Made by a program: the position numbers and the translations under genes. The notes beneath the pieces are model-generated. The model was not told where the DNA came from. It searched no databases and saw only the letters and a program-made list of their open reading frames with translations. From an uncultured Prevotella sp. (GTDB taxonomy: Bacteria; Bacteroidota; Bacteroidia; Bacteroidales; Bacteroidaceae), in assembly GCA_900318625.1 (NCBI GenBank), contig ONLG01000023.1:1-39566 (forward strand): a stretch of DNA of 39,566 nt, written 5' to 3'. Every line of letters starts with the position of its first letter. Position 1 is the first letter of the stretch. Shown here piece after piece: positions 8,853 through 14,928 of the stretch.

Positions 8853-9056
8853 TCATTCGCCCAGGACGTCCTCGAAGGGATTATAGGACTTGAACTCCCA
8901 GAGGTTGCTCGGTTCAAGGTCGTAGTAGTCGTCGTCGAAGGTTGCTTGCCTTGCGAAAGACTCGTCGGTCCAGAGCGAGACGGCGCAGAATTCGTAGTCG
9001 AATTGATATGCACCAAATACCTCTGTGGCTGGTGTGATATATGTTTTCTTAGTCAT
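8853..9056 (-). CDS. Small uncharacterised protein with YITPATEV N terminus
   Basis: The 67-residue product starts MTKKTYITPATEVFGAYQF. It has no signal peptide or membrane segment and a strikingly acidic, aromatic C-terminal half with repeated Asp/Tyr (DDDYYDLEPSNLWEF). The start at 9056 is preferred over the in-frame ATG at 9071, because the G-rich GGGGGGA element lies 8 bases before it. Short proteins opening with M.KKTYI.P..EV are common in Bacteroidales and to my knowledge have no assigned function. It lies directly downstream, on the same strand, of the decayed secreted-protein tail at 9075-9179. It could be a small regulator or peptide precursor, but nothing in the sequence decides this. 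Confidence 0.6.
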   Translation of the reverse strand: MTKKTYITPATEVFGAYQFDYEFCAVSLWTDESFARQATFDDDYYDLEPSNLWEFKSYNPFEDVLGE

Positions 9057-9074
9057 TGTCAGTCCCCCCATGTT

Positions 9075-9179
9075 TTATTTGATTACCACTTTGCGGTTTT
9101 GGTGAATGTAAACGCCCTGTGTGGTGGGCTTTCTGTTCAGTAGGGTGCCCTGCAGGGTGTACCATGCATTGTCCTCTCG
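9075..9179 (-). pseudogene. Relic of the C-terminal tail of a type IX-secreted protein
   Basis: Reading the minus strand up to the TAA at 9077-9075 gives a tail containing REDNAWYTLQGTLLN followed by GVYIHQNRKVVIK. That is the closing pattern of Prevotella/Bacteroidales proteins with a type A C-terminal sorting domain (YTLQG, then G.Y...G/N.K..IK). About 34 codons remain. Upstream, the frame runs into the intergenic repeat at 9184-9275 and no gene body is present. The body was probably deleted or displaced by the repeat. The assignment rests on motif resemblance alone. Confidence 0.55.
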
Positions 9180-9183
9180 GGCT

Positions 9184-9275
9184 TTGTTACAGCAGCCTTG
9201 GAGCAATGCTCCAGGATAGCTGTAAGCTTACTCCGGGGCTGTTGGAACAAATTTACGGGAGGCTCGGTAAAATTC
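9184..9275. repeat. Intergenic repeat copy 2 (GGAG/TTTACGG family)
   Basis: GTTACAGCAGCCTTGGAGCA (9186-9205), a central segment with GATAGCTGTAAGC, and TTTACGGGAGGCTCGGTAAA (about 9252-9271) correspond to TTACGGGAGCCTTGGAGAAG, GCTACAGCTGTCTTGTAGC and TTTACGGTGTGCTCCGTAAA in the copy at 5337-5460. The arms here are diverged and no longer perfect. It lies just upstream of the secretion-tail relic. Confidence 0.6.
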
Positions 9276-9343
9276 CCTTTCCTGTTGCTGGAAAACAGTT
9301 TGCGCCCCGAGGGTTGCCGATTTGCAACAAATCAGGTGCGTTT

Positions 9344-9375
9344 TTTGGGAGTTTTCTTTTATGTTTGTACTTTTG
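9344..9375 (+). promoter_or_regulatory. Promoter of the secreted protein gene
   Basis: TTTG at 9344-9347, a 20-base spacer and TACTTTTG at 9368-9375 match the Bacteroidetes pattern. An overlapping second candidate, TATGTTTG, lies at 9360-9367. The ATG follows about 40 bases later. Confidence 0.6.
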
Positions 9376-9417
9376 TATCGTAATTGTTTCAGACAAATAT
9401 AAATGTATTAAGCCACA

Positions 9418-10110
9418 ATGAAAAGGATATTATTCAGCTTGATGTTGCTGTGCGCGGTGAGTGGAGTATGTCTGGCGCAACATGGATGGCACGCCATCGA
9501 TGCCATAACGCTCGACCAATGCCCCACGGAGTATGGCGGCATGACGGCTGTGCCAGTGATAGAAGACTATGTGCTGAAGGCTGTAAAGGTGTATCAGAAC
9601 GGAGATTTGCTGCAAATCATCGCCCCCGAAGACGAGGACGACGTGATAGCCGGGCCTGTTTATGACAGCCCGGAGTACCAGCTGGTACACTTCCCCGATG
9701 CCGACAACGACGGCCACCGCGACCTGTTCGTGGGTACAGGAGGCAGTCGCACGCAGAACTCGCTGTATCTCTGGAACCCCGAAACGTCGCGCTTCGAGCG
9801 CTGCCGCTCGGCAGCCGACCTGCAGAACCCCGTGTTCTGTCCGCGCGAAGGTGCCGTCTACGACGGCGGAAGCAGCAGTGCATGGGAGTTCAGCTTCTTT
9901 CGCTATGTGTGGAAAGGCCGTCAGTTAGAGGAGACCCACACCCTTGAGATGGTGGAAAATCTGGCCGACTACAACCGTAATGCCGACCCGCAGTACAGGA
10001 AGACGCACTCTTATGTGCTCACTCCGAAGTCGGGACGCGCGCTGAAGACCAACCGCCGCAGCGAGCTGCCTGCCAAATGGCAGAAGATAATGAAGATTAT
10101 CCTTGATTGA
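9418..10110 (+). CDS. Secreted protein of unknown function with a calcium-loop motif
   Basis: The 230-residue product has a clear signal peptide (MKRILFSLMLLCAVSGVCLA, cleavage before QHGW), so it is exported. The mature part contains DADNDGHRDLFVGTGG starting at D94. This is a D.D.DG.D loop of the FG-GAP/VCBS or EF-hand-like type, followed by SLYLWNPETSRFE. That order resembles XAC2610-type periplasmic proteins, in which a Ca-binding-like loop precedes a (Y/W)-rich strand. No catalytic motif is seen. The next gene, ung, starts 26 bp downstream and is probably co-transcribed, but no functional link is obvious. The function is unknown. Confidence 0.8.
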   Translation: MKRILFSLMLLCAVSGVCLAQHGWHAIDAITLDQCPTEYGGMTAVPVIEDYVLKAVKVYQNGDLLQIIAPEDEDDVIAGPVYDSPEYQLVHFPDADNDGHRDLFVGTGGSRTQNSLYLWNPETSRFERCRSAADLQNPVFCPREGAVYDGGSSSAWEFSFFRYVWKGRQLEETHTLEMVENLADYNRNADPQYRKTHSYVLTPKSGRALKTNRRSELPAKWQKIMKIILD

Positions 10111-10136
10111 TATTCACCGAAGCAGGATACAGAAAG

Positions 10137-10802
10137 ATGGATGTGAAGATTGAGCCGACATGGAAGGAGCAGCTTGCCGATGAGTTCCGCAAACCTTACT
10201 TCGCCCAGCTTGCCGGGGCTGTGAGGGCTGAATATGCGTCCGTAGCGTGCTATCCGCCTGCCCGGTTGGTGTTCAATGCCTTCGACCTGTGTCCGTTCGA
10301 CAGGGTGAAAGTGGTGATAATAGGCCAGGATCCCTACCATGAGCCGGGGCAGGCCCACGGCTTGAGCTTCTCCGTTCAGGACGGAGTGCCCTTTCCCCCC
10401 TCGCTTCAGAACATCTTTAAGGAAATCAGCGACGACCTCGGCAAGCCCGTCCCCCCCTCGGGCAACCTTACCCGATGGGCGCAGCAAGGGGTGTTGCTGC
10501 TCAATGCGACGCTCACCGTGAGGGCGCATCAGGCCAACAGCCATGCGCGGCTGGGCTGGCAGCAGTTCACCGATGCCGCCATCAGCAGGCTGGCAACTGG
10601 CAGGAAGCACATCGTGTATATGCTATGGGGAGGCTTCGCACGCTCAAAGGGTGCAATGATCGACCGCCGCGACAACCTCGTCTTGGAGTCGGTACACCCC
10701 TCGCCGCTATCGGCAAACCGCGGGGGATGGTTCGGACAGCATCAGTTCTCGCGCTGCAATGAGTATCTGAGGGCCAATGGAATAGGGGAGATTGAGTGGT
10801 AG
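10137..10802 (+). CDS. ung: Uracil-DNA glycosylase, family 1
   Basis: The enzyme removes uracil from DNA and starts base-excision repair. The 221-residue product has the water-activating motif GQDPYHEPGQAHGLSFSV (catalytic Asp near residue 65), the uracil-binding FPPSLQNIFKE and LLLNATLTV segments, and the DNA-intercalation loop HPSPLSANRG. Length and motif spacing match E. coli Ung. The start MDVKIEPTWKEQL is used; the open frame ten codons upstream lacks an ATG and conserved residues. It follows the secreted-protein gene closely and is followed by a GC-rich hairpin and tandem repeats. Confidence 0.96.
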   Translation: MDVKIEPTWKEQLADEFRKPYFAQLAGAVRAEYASVACYPPARLVFNAFDLCPFDRVKVVIIGQDPYHEPGQAHGLSFSVQDGVPFPPSLQNIFKEISDDLGKPVPPSGNLTRWAQQGVLLLNATLTVRAHQANSHARLGWQQFTDAAISRLATGRKHIVYMLWGGFARSKGAMIDRRDNLVLESVHPSPLSANRGGWFGQHQFSRCNEYLRANGIGEIEW

Positions 10803-10828
10803 GGACCCATCTATGGCTCACTCTACGA

Positions 10829-10882
10829 CCCACCCCCAGCCCCTCTACAACCCACCCCCGGCCCCTCCCCAAGGGAGGGGGG
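10829..10882. repeat. C-rich direct repeat ending in a GC-rich hairpin after ung
   Basis: Two degenerate copies of AACCCACCCCC.GCCCCT lie at about 10828-10867. They are followed by a perfect 8-bp stem, CCCCTCCC (10862-10869) with GGGAGGGG (10873-10880). The hairpin could end the ung transcript, although no T-run follows. Blocks of this style (CACCCCC.GCCCCTCCCC..GGGAGGGG) are dispersed in Bacteroidetes spacers. Confidence 0.5.
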
Positions 10883-10925
10883 TGTGGATTGGGCGCAGGC
10901 AGCAGCAAATATAATATGTCTTTCT

Positions 10926-11127
10926 GTCCTTCTGTCTAAAAGGTCCTTCTGTTAAGAAACCTCGCAGCAGGCAAAACATGGCTTTATGTCCTTCTGTTAA
11001 GAACACCGCAGCAGGCAAAAATGTCTTTATGTCCTTCTGTCTAAAACCTCGCAGCAGGCAAAACATGTCTTTATGTCCTTCTGTCTAAAACCTCGCAGTA
11101 GGCAAAATGTATTAATTGTCCTTCTGT
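10926..11127. repeat. About 44-bp tandem repeat directly upstream of sufB
   Basis: GTCCTTCTGT recurs at 10943, 10988, 11031, 11075 and 11118 (spacings 45, 43, 44, 43). Each full unit also holds CCTCGCAGCAGGCAAAA and ATGTCTTTAT. The last partial unit ends 16 bases before the sufB ATG, so the array forms the immediate upstream region of that gene. No TAnnTTTG promoter is seen in the stretch. The units share TGTCCTTCTGTC with the nusA-infB gap. The block is not CRISPR-like, because unit and spacing are continuous with no unique spacers. Confidence 0.85.
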
Positions 11128-11143
11128 TTAAATAATTGTCATT

Positions 11144-12607
11144 ATGTCAAAAGAAAGCAATGAGTTTGTACGCAAGGTGGCGGAGCAGAAATATGAATAT
11201 GGCTTCACCACCGATGTGCAGACGGATATTATAGAGAAAGGTATCAACGAAGATGTCGTGAGGCTCATTTCGGCAAAGAAGAACGAGCCGGAGTGGATGC
11301 TTGAGTTCCGCCTCAAGGCCTTCCGCTATTGGCAGAAGCAGTCTGCTCCCACCTGGGGACACCTCCATCTGCCGCCCATCGACTATCAGGACATATCCTA
11401 TTATGCCGACCCTTTGGCAAAGAAGAAGGCCAAGGAAGGCGACGACGGTGCGCCAGCCATCGACCCGGAGCTGGAAAAGACTTTCGACAAGCTGGGTATT
11501 CCCCTTGAGGAAAGGCTCGCCCTGAGCGGCAATACGGCTGTCGATGCCATCATGGACTCCGTCTCCGTGAAGACAACTTTCAAGGACAAGCTGCGCGAGA
11601 AGGGTGTTATCTTCTGCTCGATAGGCGAGGCCATACAGCAGCATCCCGACCTCGTGCGCCGCTATATAGGCACTGTCGTGCCCTATCGCGACAACTTTTT
11701 CGCCGCACTCAACTCCGCCGTGTTCTCCGACGGCTCCTTCGTCTATATCCCGAAAGGCGTGCGCTGCCCGATGGAACTGAGCAGCTATTTCCGCATCAAT
11801 GCGCTCGGCACGGGACAGTTTGAGCGTACCCTCATCATTGCCGACGACGACAGCTACGTCAGCTACCTCGAAGGATGCACCGCTCCGATGCGCGACGAGA
11901 ACCAGCTGCACGCTGCCATCGTGGAGATTGTGGTTATGAACCGTGCCGAAGTGAAGTATTCCACCGTTCAGAACTGGTATCCCGGCGACGAGAACGGTCG
12001 GGGCGGCGTGCTCAACCTCGTCACCAAGCGCGGCGACCTGCGCGGCGAGGGCAGCAAGCTGTCGTGGACGCAGGTGGAGACGGGCTCTGCCATCACGTGG
12101 AAATATCCCTCCTGTGTGCTGCGCGGCGACAATTCGGTGGCTGAGTTCTACTCCGTTGCCGTGACAAACAACTATCAGGAGGCCGATACCGGCACCAAGA
12201 TGATACACGTAGGGCGCAATACCAAGAGCACGATAATATCTAAAGGCATCTCGGCAGGCCATTCGCAGAACTCCTATCGCGGCCTGGTGAGGGCTACGGC
12301 CAGTGCCGAAGGGGCGCGCAACTACTCGTCGTGCGACTCGTTGCTGCTCGGAAGCCAGTGCGGAGCCCACACTTTCCCCTACATGGACATCCACAACGAC
12401 ACGGCTATCGTTGAGCACGAAGCCACGACAAGCAAGATTTCAGAAGACCAGCTGTTCTATTGCAACCAGCGCGGAATACCCACCGAGCAGGCTGTTGGCC
12501 TTATAGTGAACGGCTATGCCAAGGAAGTGCTCAGCAAACTGCCTATGGAGTTTGCTGTTGAGGCTCAGAAGCTGCTCAGCGTAACGCTCGAAGGAACGGT
12601 GGGATAG
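11144..12607 (+). CDS. sufB: Fe-S cluster assembly scaffold SufB
   Basis: SufB is part of the SufBCD complex on which Fe-S clusters are built. The 487-residue product spans the full family. The N-terminal region includes [15 protein letters not shown] and the beta-helix core includes [21 protein letters not shown] and YLEGCTAPM (conserved Cys). The C-terminal segment has [18 protein letters not shown] and EHEATTSKI, then [18 protein letters not shown]. Unusually, no sufC, sufD or sufS lies next to it. The neighbour downstream converges from the minus strand after only 15 bp. Partners must therefore be encoded elsewhere. No terminator is evident in the 15-bp gap. Confidence 0.95.
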   Translation: MSKESNEFVRKVAEQKYEYGFTTDVQTDIIEKGINEDVVRLISAKKNEPEWMLEFRLKAFRYWQKQSAPTWGHLHLPPIDYQDISYYADPLAKKKAKEGDDGAPAIDPELEKTFDKLGIPLEERLALSGNTAVDAIMDSVSVKTTFKDKLREKGVIFCSIGEAIQQHPDLVRRYIGTVVPYRDNFFAALNSAVFSDGSFVYIPKGVRCPMELSSYFRINALGTGQFERTLIIADDDSYVSYLEGCTAPMRDENQLHAAIVEIVVMNRAEVKYSTVQNWYPGDENGRGGVLNLVTKRGDLRGEGSKLSWTQVETGSAITWKYPSCVLRGDNSVAEFYSVAVTNNYQEADTGTKMIHVGRNTKSTIISKGISAGHSQNSYRGLVRATASAEGARNYSSCDSLLLGSQCGAHTFPYMDIHNDTAIVEHEATTSKISEDQLFYCNQRGIPTEQAVGLIVNGYAKEVLSKLPMEFAVEAQKLLSVTLEGTVG

Positions 12608-12622
12608 GCCGGTGGCGGTGCC

Positions 12623-13054
12623 TTACCAGCCAATGAAGTTTCTCACCACCCACCAGACGACAGCCACTACGCCTACCGCCGTGAGCACAAAGCGGTGGGT
12701 GAGCAGCTCGTAGGGCAGCGGATGGCTGCGTCGGAACAGGCTCGTGGCGAGTATGGCTGCTGCCCAGGGCAACAGCAGAGTGAAGTAGAAGTTGTAGGCC
12801 AGAGCCGCTCTTATGTCGAGGTGGAGCAGCGAGTGGATGGCGCGTTGCAGTCCGCAGCCTGCACAACGGTAGCCGGTGAGCGAGAGAAACACGCAACGGG
12901 GAAAGATGTGAACCTCCTGCGGGTTCACCTTATAATATATATAGACCACCGTCAACACCGCCACTGCGCCCAGCAAGGTGAGCAGAAAGCGTGGAGATGT
13001 TGCCGATGGTCTTGTCATTATTAGCTGTCTTGGTCTTGATAGTTGCCTTAGCAC
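12623..13054 (-). CDS. DUF2752 membrane protein
   Basis: The 143-residue product has three predicted membrane segments. It carries the hallmark of DUF2752: FPRCVFLSLTGYRCAGCGLQR followed by AIHSLLHLDIRAALAYN. In the family this is a cysteine-rich CP.CG.TR-type loop between two helices, with no established function. The first ATG gives 143 residues; MTRPSATSPRF (start 13018, 131 residues) is an alternative without a clear ribosome site. It lies 18 bp downstream of the GYF-CD225 gene on the same strand, so the two are probably one transcript. The pair hints at a shared role at the inner membrane, which is inference. Confidence 0.8.
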   Translation of the reverse strand: MLRQLSRPRQLIMTRPSATSPRFLLTLLGAVAVLTVVYIYYKVNPQEVHIFPRCVFLSLTGYRCAGCGLQRAIHSLLHLDIRAALAYNFYFTLLLPWAAAILATSLFRRSHPLPYELLTHRFVLTAVGVVAVVWWVVRNFIGW

Positions 13055-13072
13055 ATGGCAACGGTCGGGTTG

Positions 13073-13978
13073 TTAGCTGTTCTTCATCAGGATATCTATT
13101 GTTTCCTGGATGTCGCCGTTGGCCGAAGAGATAATCAGCGATAAGATGCTTGCCAGCACTATCCATGCGATACCGCCGATAAGACCCCACATCAGCATCT
13201 TCTTGGCATTGGCGGCAGTGCTGAGAGCCATCTCGTTCTGTCCGCTTCTGGCATACTCCTGCGCCTTATTGTTGTTGCTCATGGCGAGGATGCCGAACAC
13301 TATCAGCGGAATGTTGAACATACAGCAGCAGCATGAGAGGATGCCGACAACCAGCATTATTATTGACGAAGTCTTGTAGTCAGGCACGGGAGTGATGTAT
13401 GCCTGCTGCTGACCGTATGCTTGTTGCTGTCCGTAAGCCTGTTGCTGTTGCCCGTAAGCCTGCTGCTGTTGTCCGTAAGCTTGTTGTTGCTGACTGTATG
13501 CCTGCTGTTGCTGTCCGTAATGTTGCTGTGTGTAGACCTGCTGTTGCTGCTGGCTTGCCTGCTGCTGGGTGTATGTTTGCTGCGGTTGCGCGTATGTCTG
13601 CTGAGGCTGTTGCGGCTGAGTGTATGGCATCTGCGTTTCTTCAGCGTCAGTCTGCGGCATTGCCTGCGTAGCCGACGGCGCAGGCTGTGGGTTCACTACC
13701 GGGCGTTGCGGCTCAGCCTGCGGCATAGCCTGTGTAGCCGATGGTGCGGCAGGTGTTGGGGGAGGGGCCTGTGGGGCAACGGTGGGCTGCACGGGCTGAC
13801 TCACGGGAGCCTGTGGAGCAACAAACAAGGTTGCCAGTTCGGGTATGCTACCTGCGGTAGCCCACTGCTGTGAGCCGTTCTGCTGCACCAGCGTCTCGGG
13901 AGTGATACCGCGTTGTCTTAGTTCTTCCAGTGTGAAAGGACCTCTTTTCATGAGGTCTTGCATAATATAGAAATCCAT
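13073..13978 (-). CDS. GYF-domain and CD225/dispanin-like membrane protein with Gln-rich linker
   Basis: Three parts are visible in 301 residues. An N-terminal GYF_2-type domain (about 1-52, MDFYIMQDLMKRGPFTLEEL...QQWATAGSIPEL) usually binds proline-rich peptides. A low-complexity linker (about 55-193) is first Pro/Gln-rich and then built from repeats of AYGQQQQ, a prion-like Gln/Tyr/Gly composition. A C-terminal CD225/dispanin-type module (about 194-301) has two hydrophobic segments and a CCCC stretch near residue 216 before MFNIPLIVFGILA. The linker is also an 18-21-bp DNA repeat, so its length can change by slippage. It is upstream of, and likely co-transcribed with, the DUF2752 gene. The role is unknown; membrane tethering or scaffolding is inference. 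Confidence 0.85.
   Translation of the reverse strand: MDFYIMQDLMKRGPFTLEELRQRGITPETLVQQNGSQQWATAGSIPELATLFVAPQAPVSQPVQPTVAPQAPPPTPAAPSATQAMPQAEPQRPVVNPQPAPSATQAMPQTDAEETQMPYTQPQQPQQTYAQPQQTYTQQQASQQQQQVYTQQHYGQQQQAYSQQQQAYGQQQQAYGQQQQAYGQQQAYGQQQAYITPVPDYKTSSIIMLVVGILSCCCCMFNIPLIVFGILAMSNNNKAQEYARSGQNEMALSTAANAKKMLMWGLIGGIAWIVLASILSLIISSANGDIQETIDILMKNS
13396..13560. repeat. 18-21-bp coding repeat for AYGQQQQ units
   Basis: On the minus strand the codons for (A/V)Y.QQQQ recur with 18- and 21-bp periods. Plus-strand units resemble GCCTGTTGCTGTTGCCCGTA. All units keep frame, so unit gain or loss changes linker length without disrupting the protein. Confidence 0.75.
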
Positions 13979-14013
13979 GATTAGTATGTATTATGTAATT
14001 AGTTATTTGTTCG

Positions 14014-14045
14014 CAAATATATGTTTTTTAGCAACCAATCGCAAA
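14014..14045 (-). promoter_or_regulatory. Promoter of the GYF-CD225/DUF2752 pair
   Basis: On the minus strand, TTTG (14045-14042), a 20-base spacer and TATATTTG (14021-14014) fit the Bacteroidetes consensus. The ATG at 13978 follows about 35 bases downstream. It is divergent from the tRNA promoter. Confidence 0.65.
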
Positions 14046-14083
14046 TATTTTTGAAAAAAAGTAAGAGAATCAAGTTTTTTGAG

Positions 14084-14091
14084 TAACTTTG
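14084..14091 (+). promoter_or_regulatory. Minus-7 element of the tRNA-Pro gene
   Basis: TAACTTTG lies about 50 bases before the mature tRNA 5' end. A well-spaced TTTG is not evident upstream, where the DNA is A/T-rich. Confidence 0.5.
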
Positions 14092-14140
14092 CACCGCTTT
14101 CAGCGGCATTGTATGATGCTGACAGGGCAATTTCACAGAT

Positions 14141-14216
14141 CGGGATGTAGCGCAGTTGGTAGCGCACTACGTTCGGGACGTAGGGGTCGGGCGTTCGAGT
14201 CGCCTCATCCCGACCA
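14141..14216 (+). tRNA. tRNA-Pro (anticodon CGG)
   Basis: A complete cloverleaf can be drawn. The acceptor CGGGATG pairs with CATCCCG, the D arm is GCGC/GCGC, and the anticodon stem CTACG/CGTAG holds the loop TTCGGGA (anticodon CGG, reading CCG). The T arm is GGGCG/CGCCT around TTCGAGT. The discriminator is A and CCA is encoded (14214-14216). It stands alone between divergent membrane-protein genes. Confidence 0.95.
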
Positions 14217-14219
14217 AAG

Positions 14220-14256
14220 GCGACAATCGGAACAGTTCGGTTGTCGCTCTTTTTAT
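14220..14256 (+). terminator. Terminator after tRNA-Pro
   Basis: GCGACAATCGGAAC and GTTCGGTTGTCGC form an imperfect hairpin starting four bases after the encoded CCA. It is followed by TCTTTTTAT. Confidence 0.7.
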
Positions 14257-14368
14257 ATTGTTATAGCCCCCGTCAGCCAGCATCCATTGCGCTTTCGTGC
14301 TATCTTGCCGTTTTGTTCCTCCGCGGCAAACAAATGTTGCAAGAAGTTAAAACAATATGCTTGTAGCC

Positions 14369-14399
14369 TTTGCTCTTTGTGAAAAAAACAGTATTTTTG
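14369..14399 (+). promoter_or_regulatory. Promoter of the TM2-domain gene
   Basis: TTTG at 14369-14372, a 19-base spacer and TATTTTTG at 14392-14399 fit the Bacteroidetes pattern. The leader would be about 120 bases long. The rest of the gap between the tRNA terminator and the ATG at 14529 shows no gene. Confidence 0.6.
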
Positions 14400-14528
14400 C
14401 GCCAAATAGCTATCGGATGAACGGCAAAACACCACAATACAGTGCCGTATCAATGCTCTAAACGAAGTTGTTTTTAATTGCGGAGAATGTCTAATTTAAA
14501 TATATTTACCAACTAATTACAAATCACT

Positions 14529-14867
14529 ATGGATAAAAATCAAGTAGATCAGTTGATGGTAACGCTTGCAAGCAAGGTTCCATCGGAGAATTTGAACCAG
14601 ATTCGCCAGCACCTGGAGCAGGCTCAGAACTTAAATGCCGCACAGATTGCCATCGCACAGATGAAAGATCCGACAATCGTATTGATAATATCTATTTTCG
14701 CTGGTCCCCTCGGCATCGACCGCTTTTACCTCGGCGACACCGGCATGGGTATCGGAAAGTTGCTCACCGCCGGTGGCTGCGGAATATGGACGATTATCGA
14801 CTGGTTCTTGATTATGGGCGCAGCGAAGCAGAAGAACATGGAGTTGCTCTTCAACACCGTGAGATAA
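14529..14867 (+). CDS. TM2-domain membrane protein
   Basis: The 112-residue product has a soluble N-terminal helix-rich segment (about 1-48, with QVDQLMVTLASKV and LNQIRQHLEQAQ) followed by a TM2 module. The first hydrophobic segment is IVLIISIFAGPLGIDRFYLG. The family signature G..G.DRFYLG is followed by GIGKLLTAGGCGIWTIIDWFLIM, where the W..ID motif closes the second segment. TM2 proteins are small inner-membrane proteins of unknown function in bacteria. The gene has its own promoter and a strong terminator. It stands near the CD225 and DUF2752 genes, two other small unknown membrane families. Confidence 0.88.
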   Translation: MDKNQVDQLMVTLASKVPSENLNQIRQHLEQAQNLNAAQIAIAQMKDPTIVLIISIFAGPLGIDRFYLGDTGMGIGKLLTAGGCGIWTIIDWFLIMGAAKQKNMELLFNTVR

Positions 14868-14870
14868 GAC

Positions 14871-14910
14871 AAACAATAACCCCTCCCGGACGGGAGGGGT
14901 TATTGTTTTT
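14871..14910. terminator. Strong terminator between the TM2 gene and glsB
   Basis: AACAATAACCCCTCCC and GGGAGGGGTTATTGTT form a 16-bp perfect stem around a 4-base loop and end in a T-run. It starts a few bases after the TM2 stop. The A-run on the other side lets it also end the converging glsA-glsB transcript. Confidence 0.88.
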
Positions 14911-14928
14911 ATGACCTGTTGTTTGTGA

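Noticed and set aside
10011-10610. A 199-codon minus-strand frame over ung
   Set aside because: It is the shadow of ung, which has all catalytic motifs.
10926-11127. CRISPR array upstream of sufB
   Set aside because: Units of 43-45 bp repeat continuously without unique spacers between identical repeats, and no cas gene is present.
11147-12418. A 423-codon minus-strand frame over sufB
   Set aside because: It is antisense to a complete sufB and has no domain of its own.
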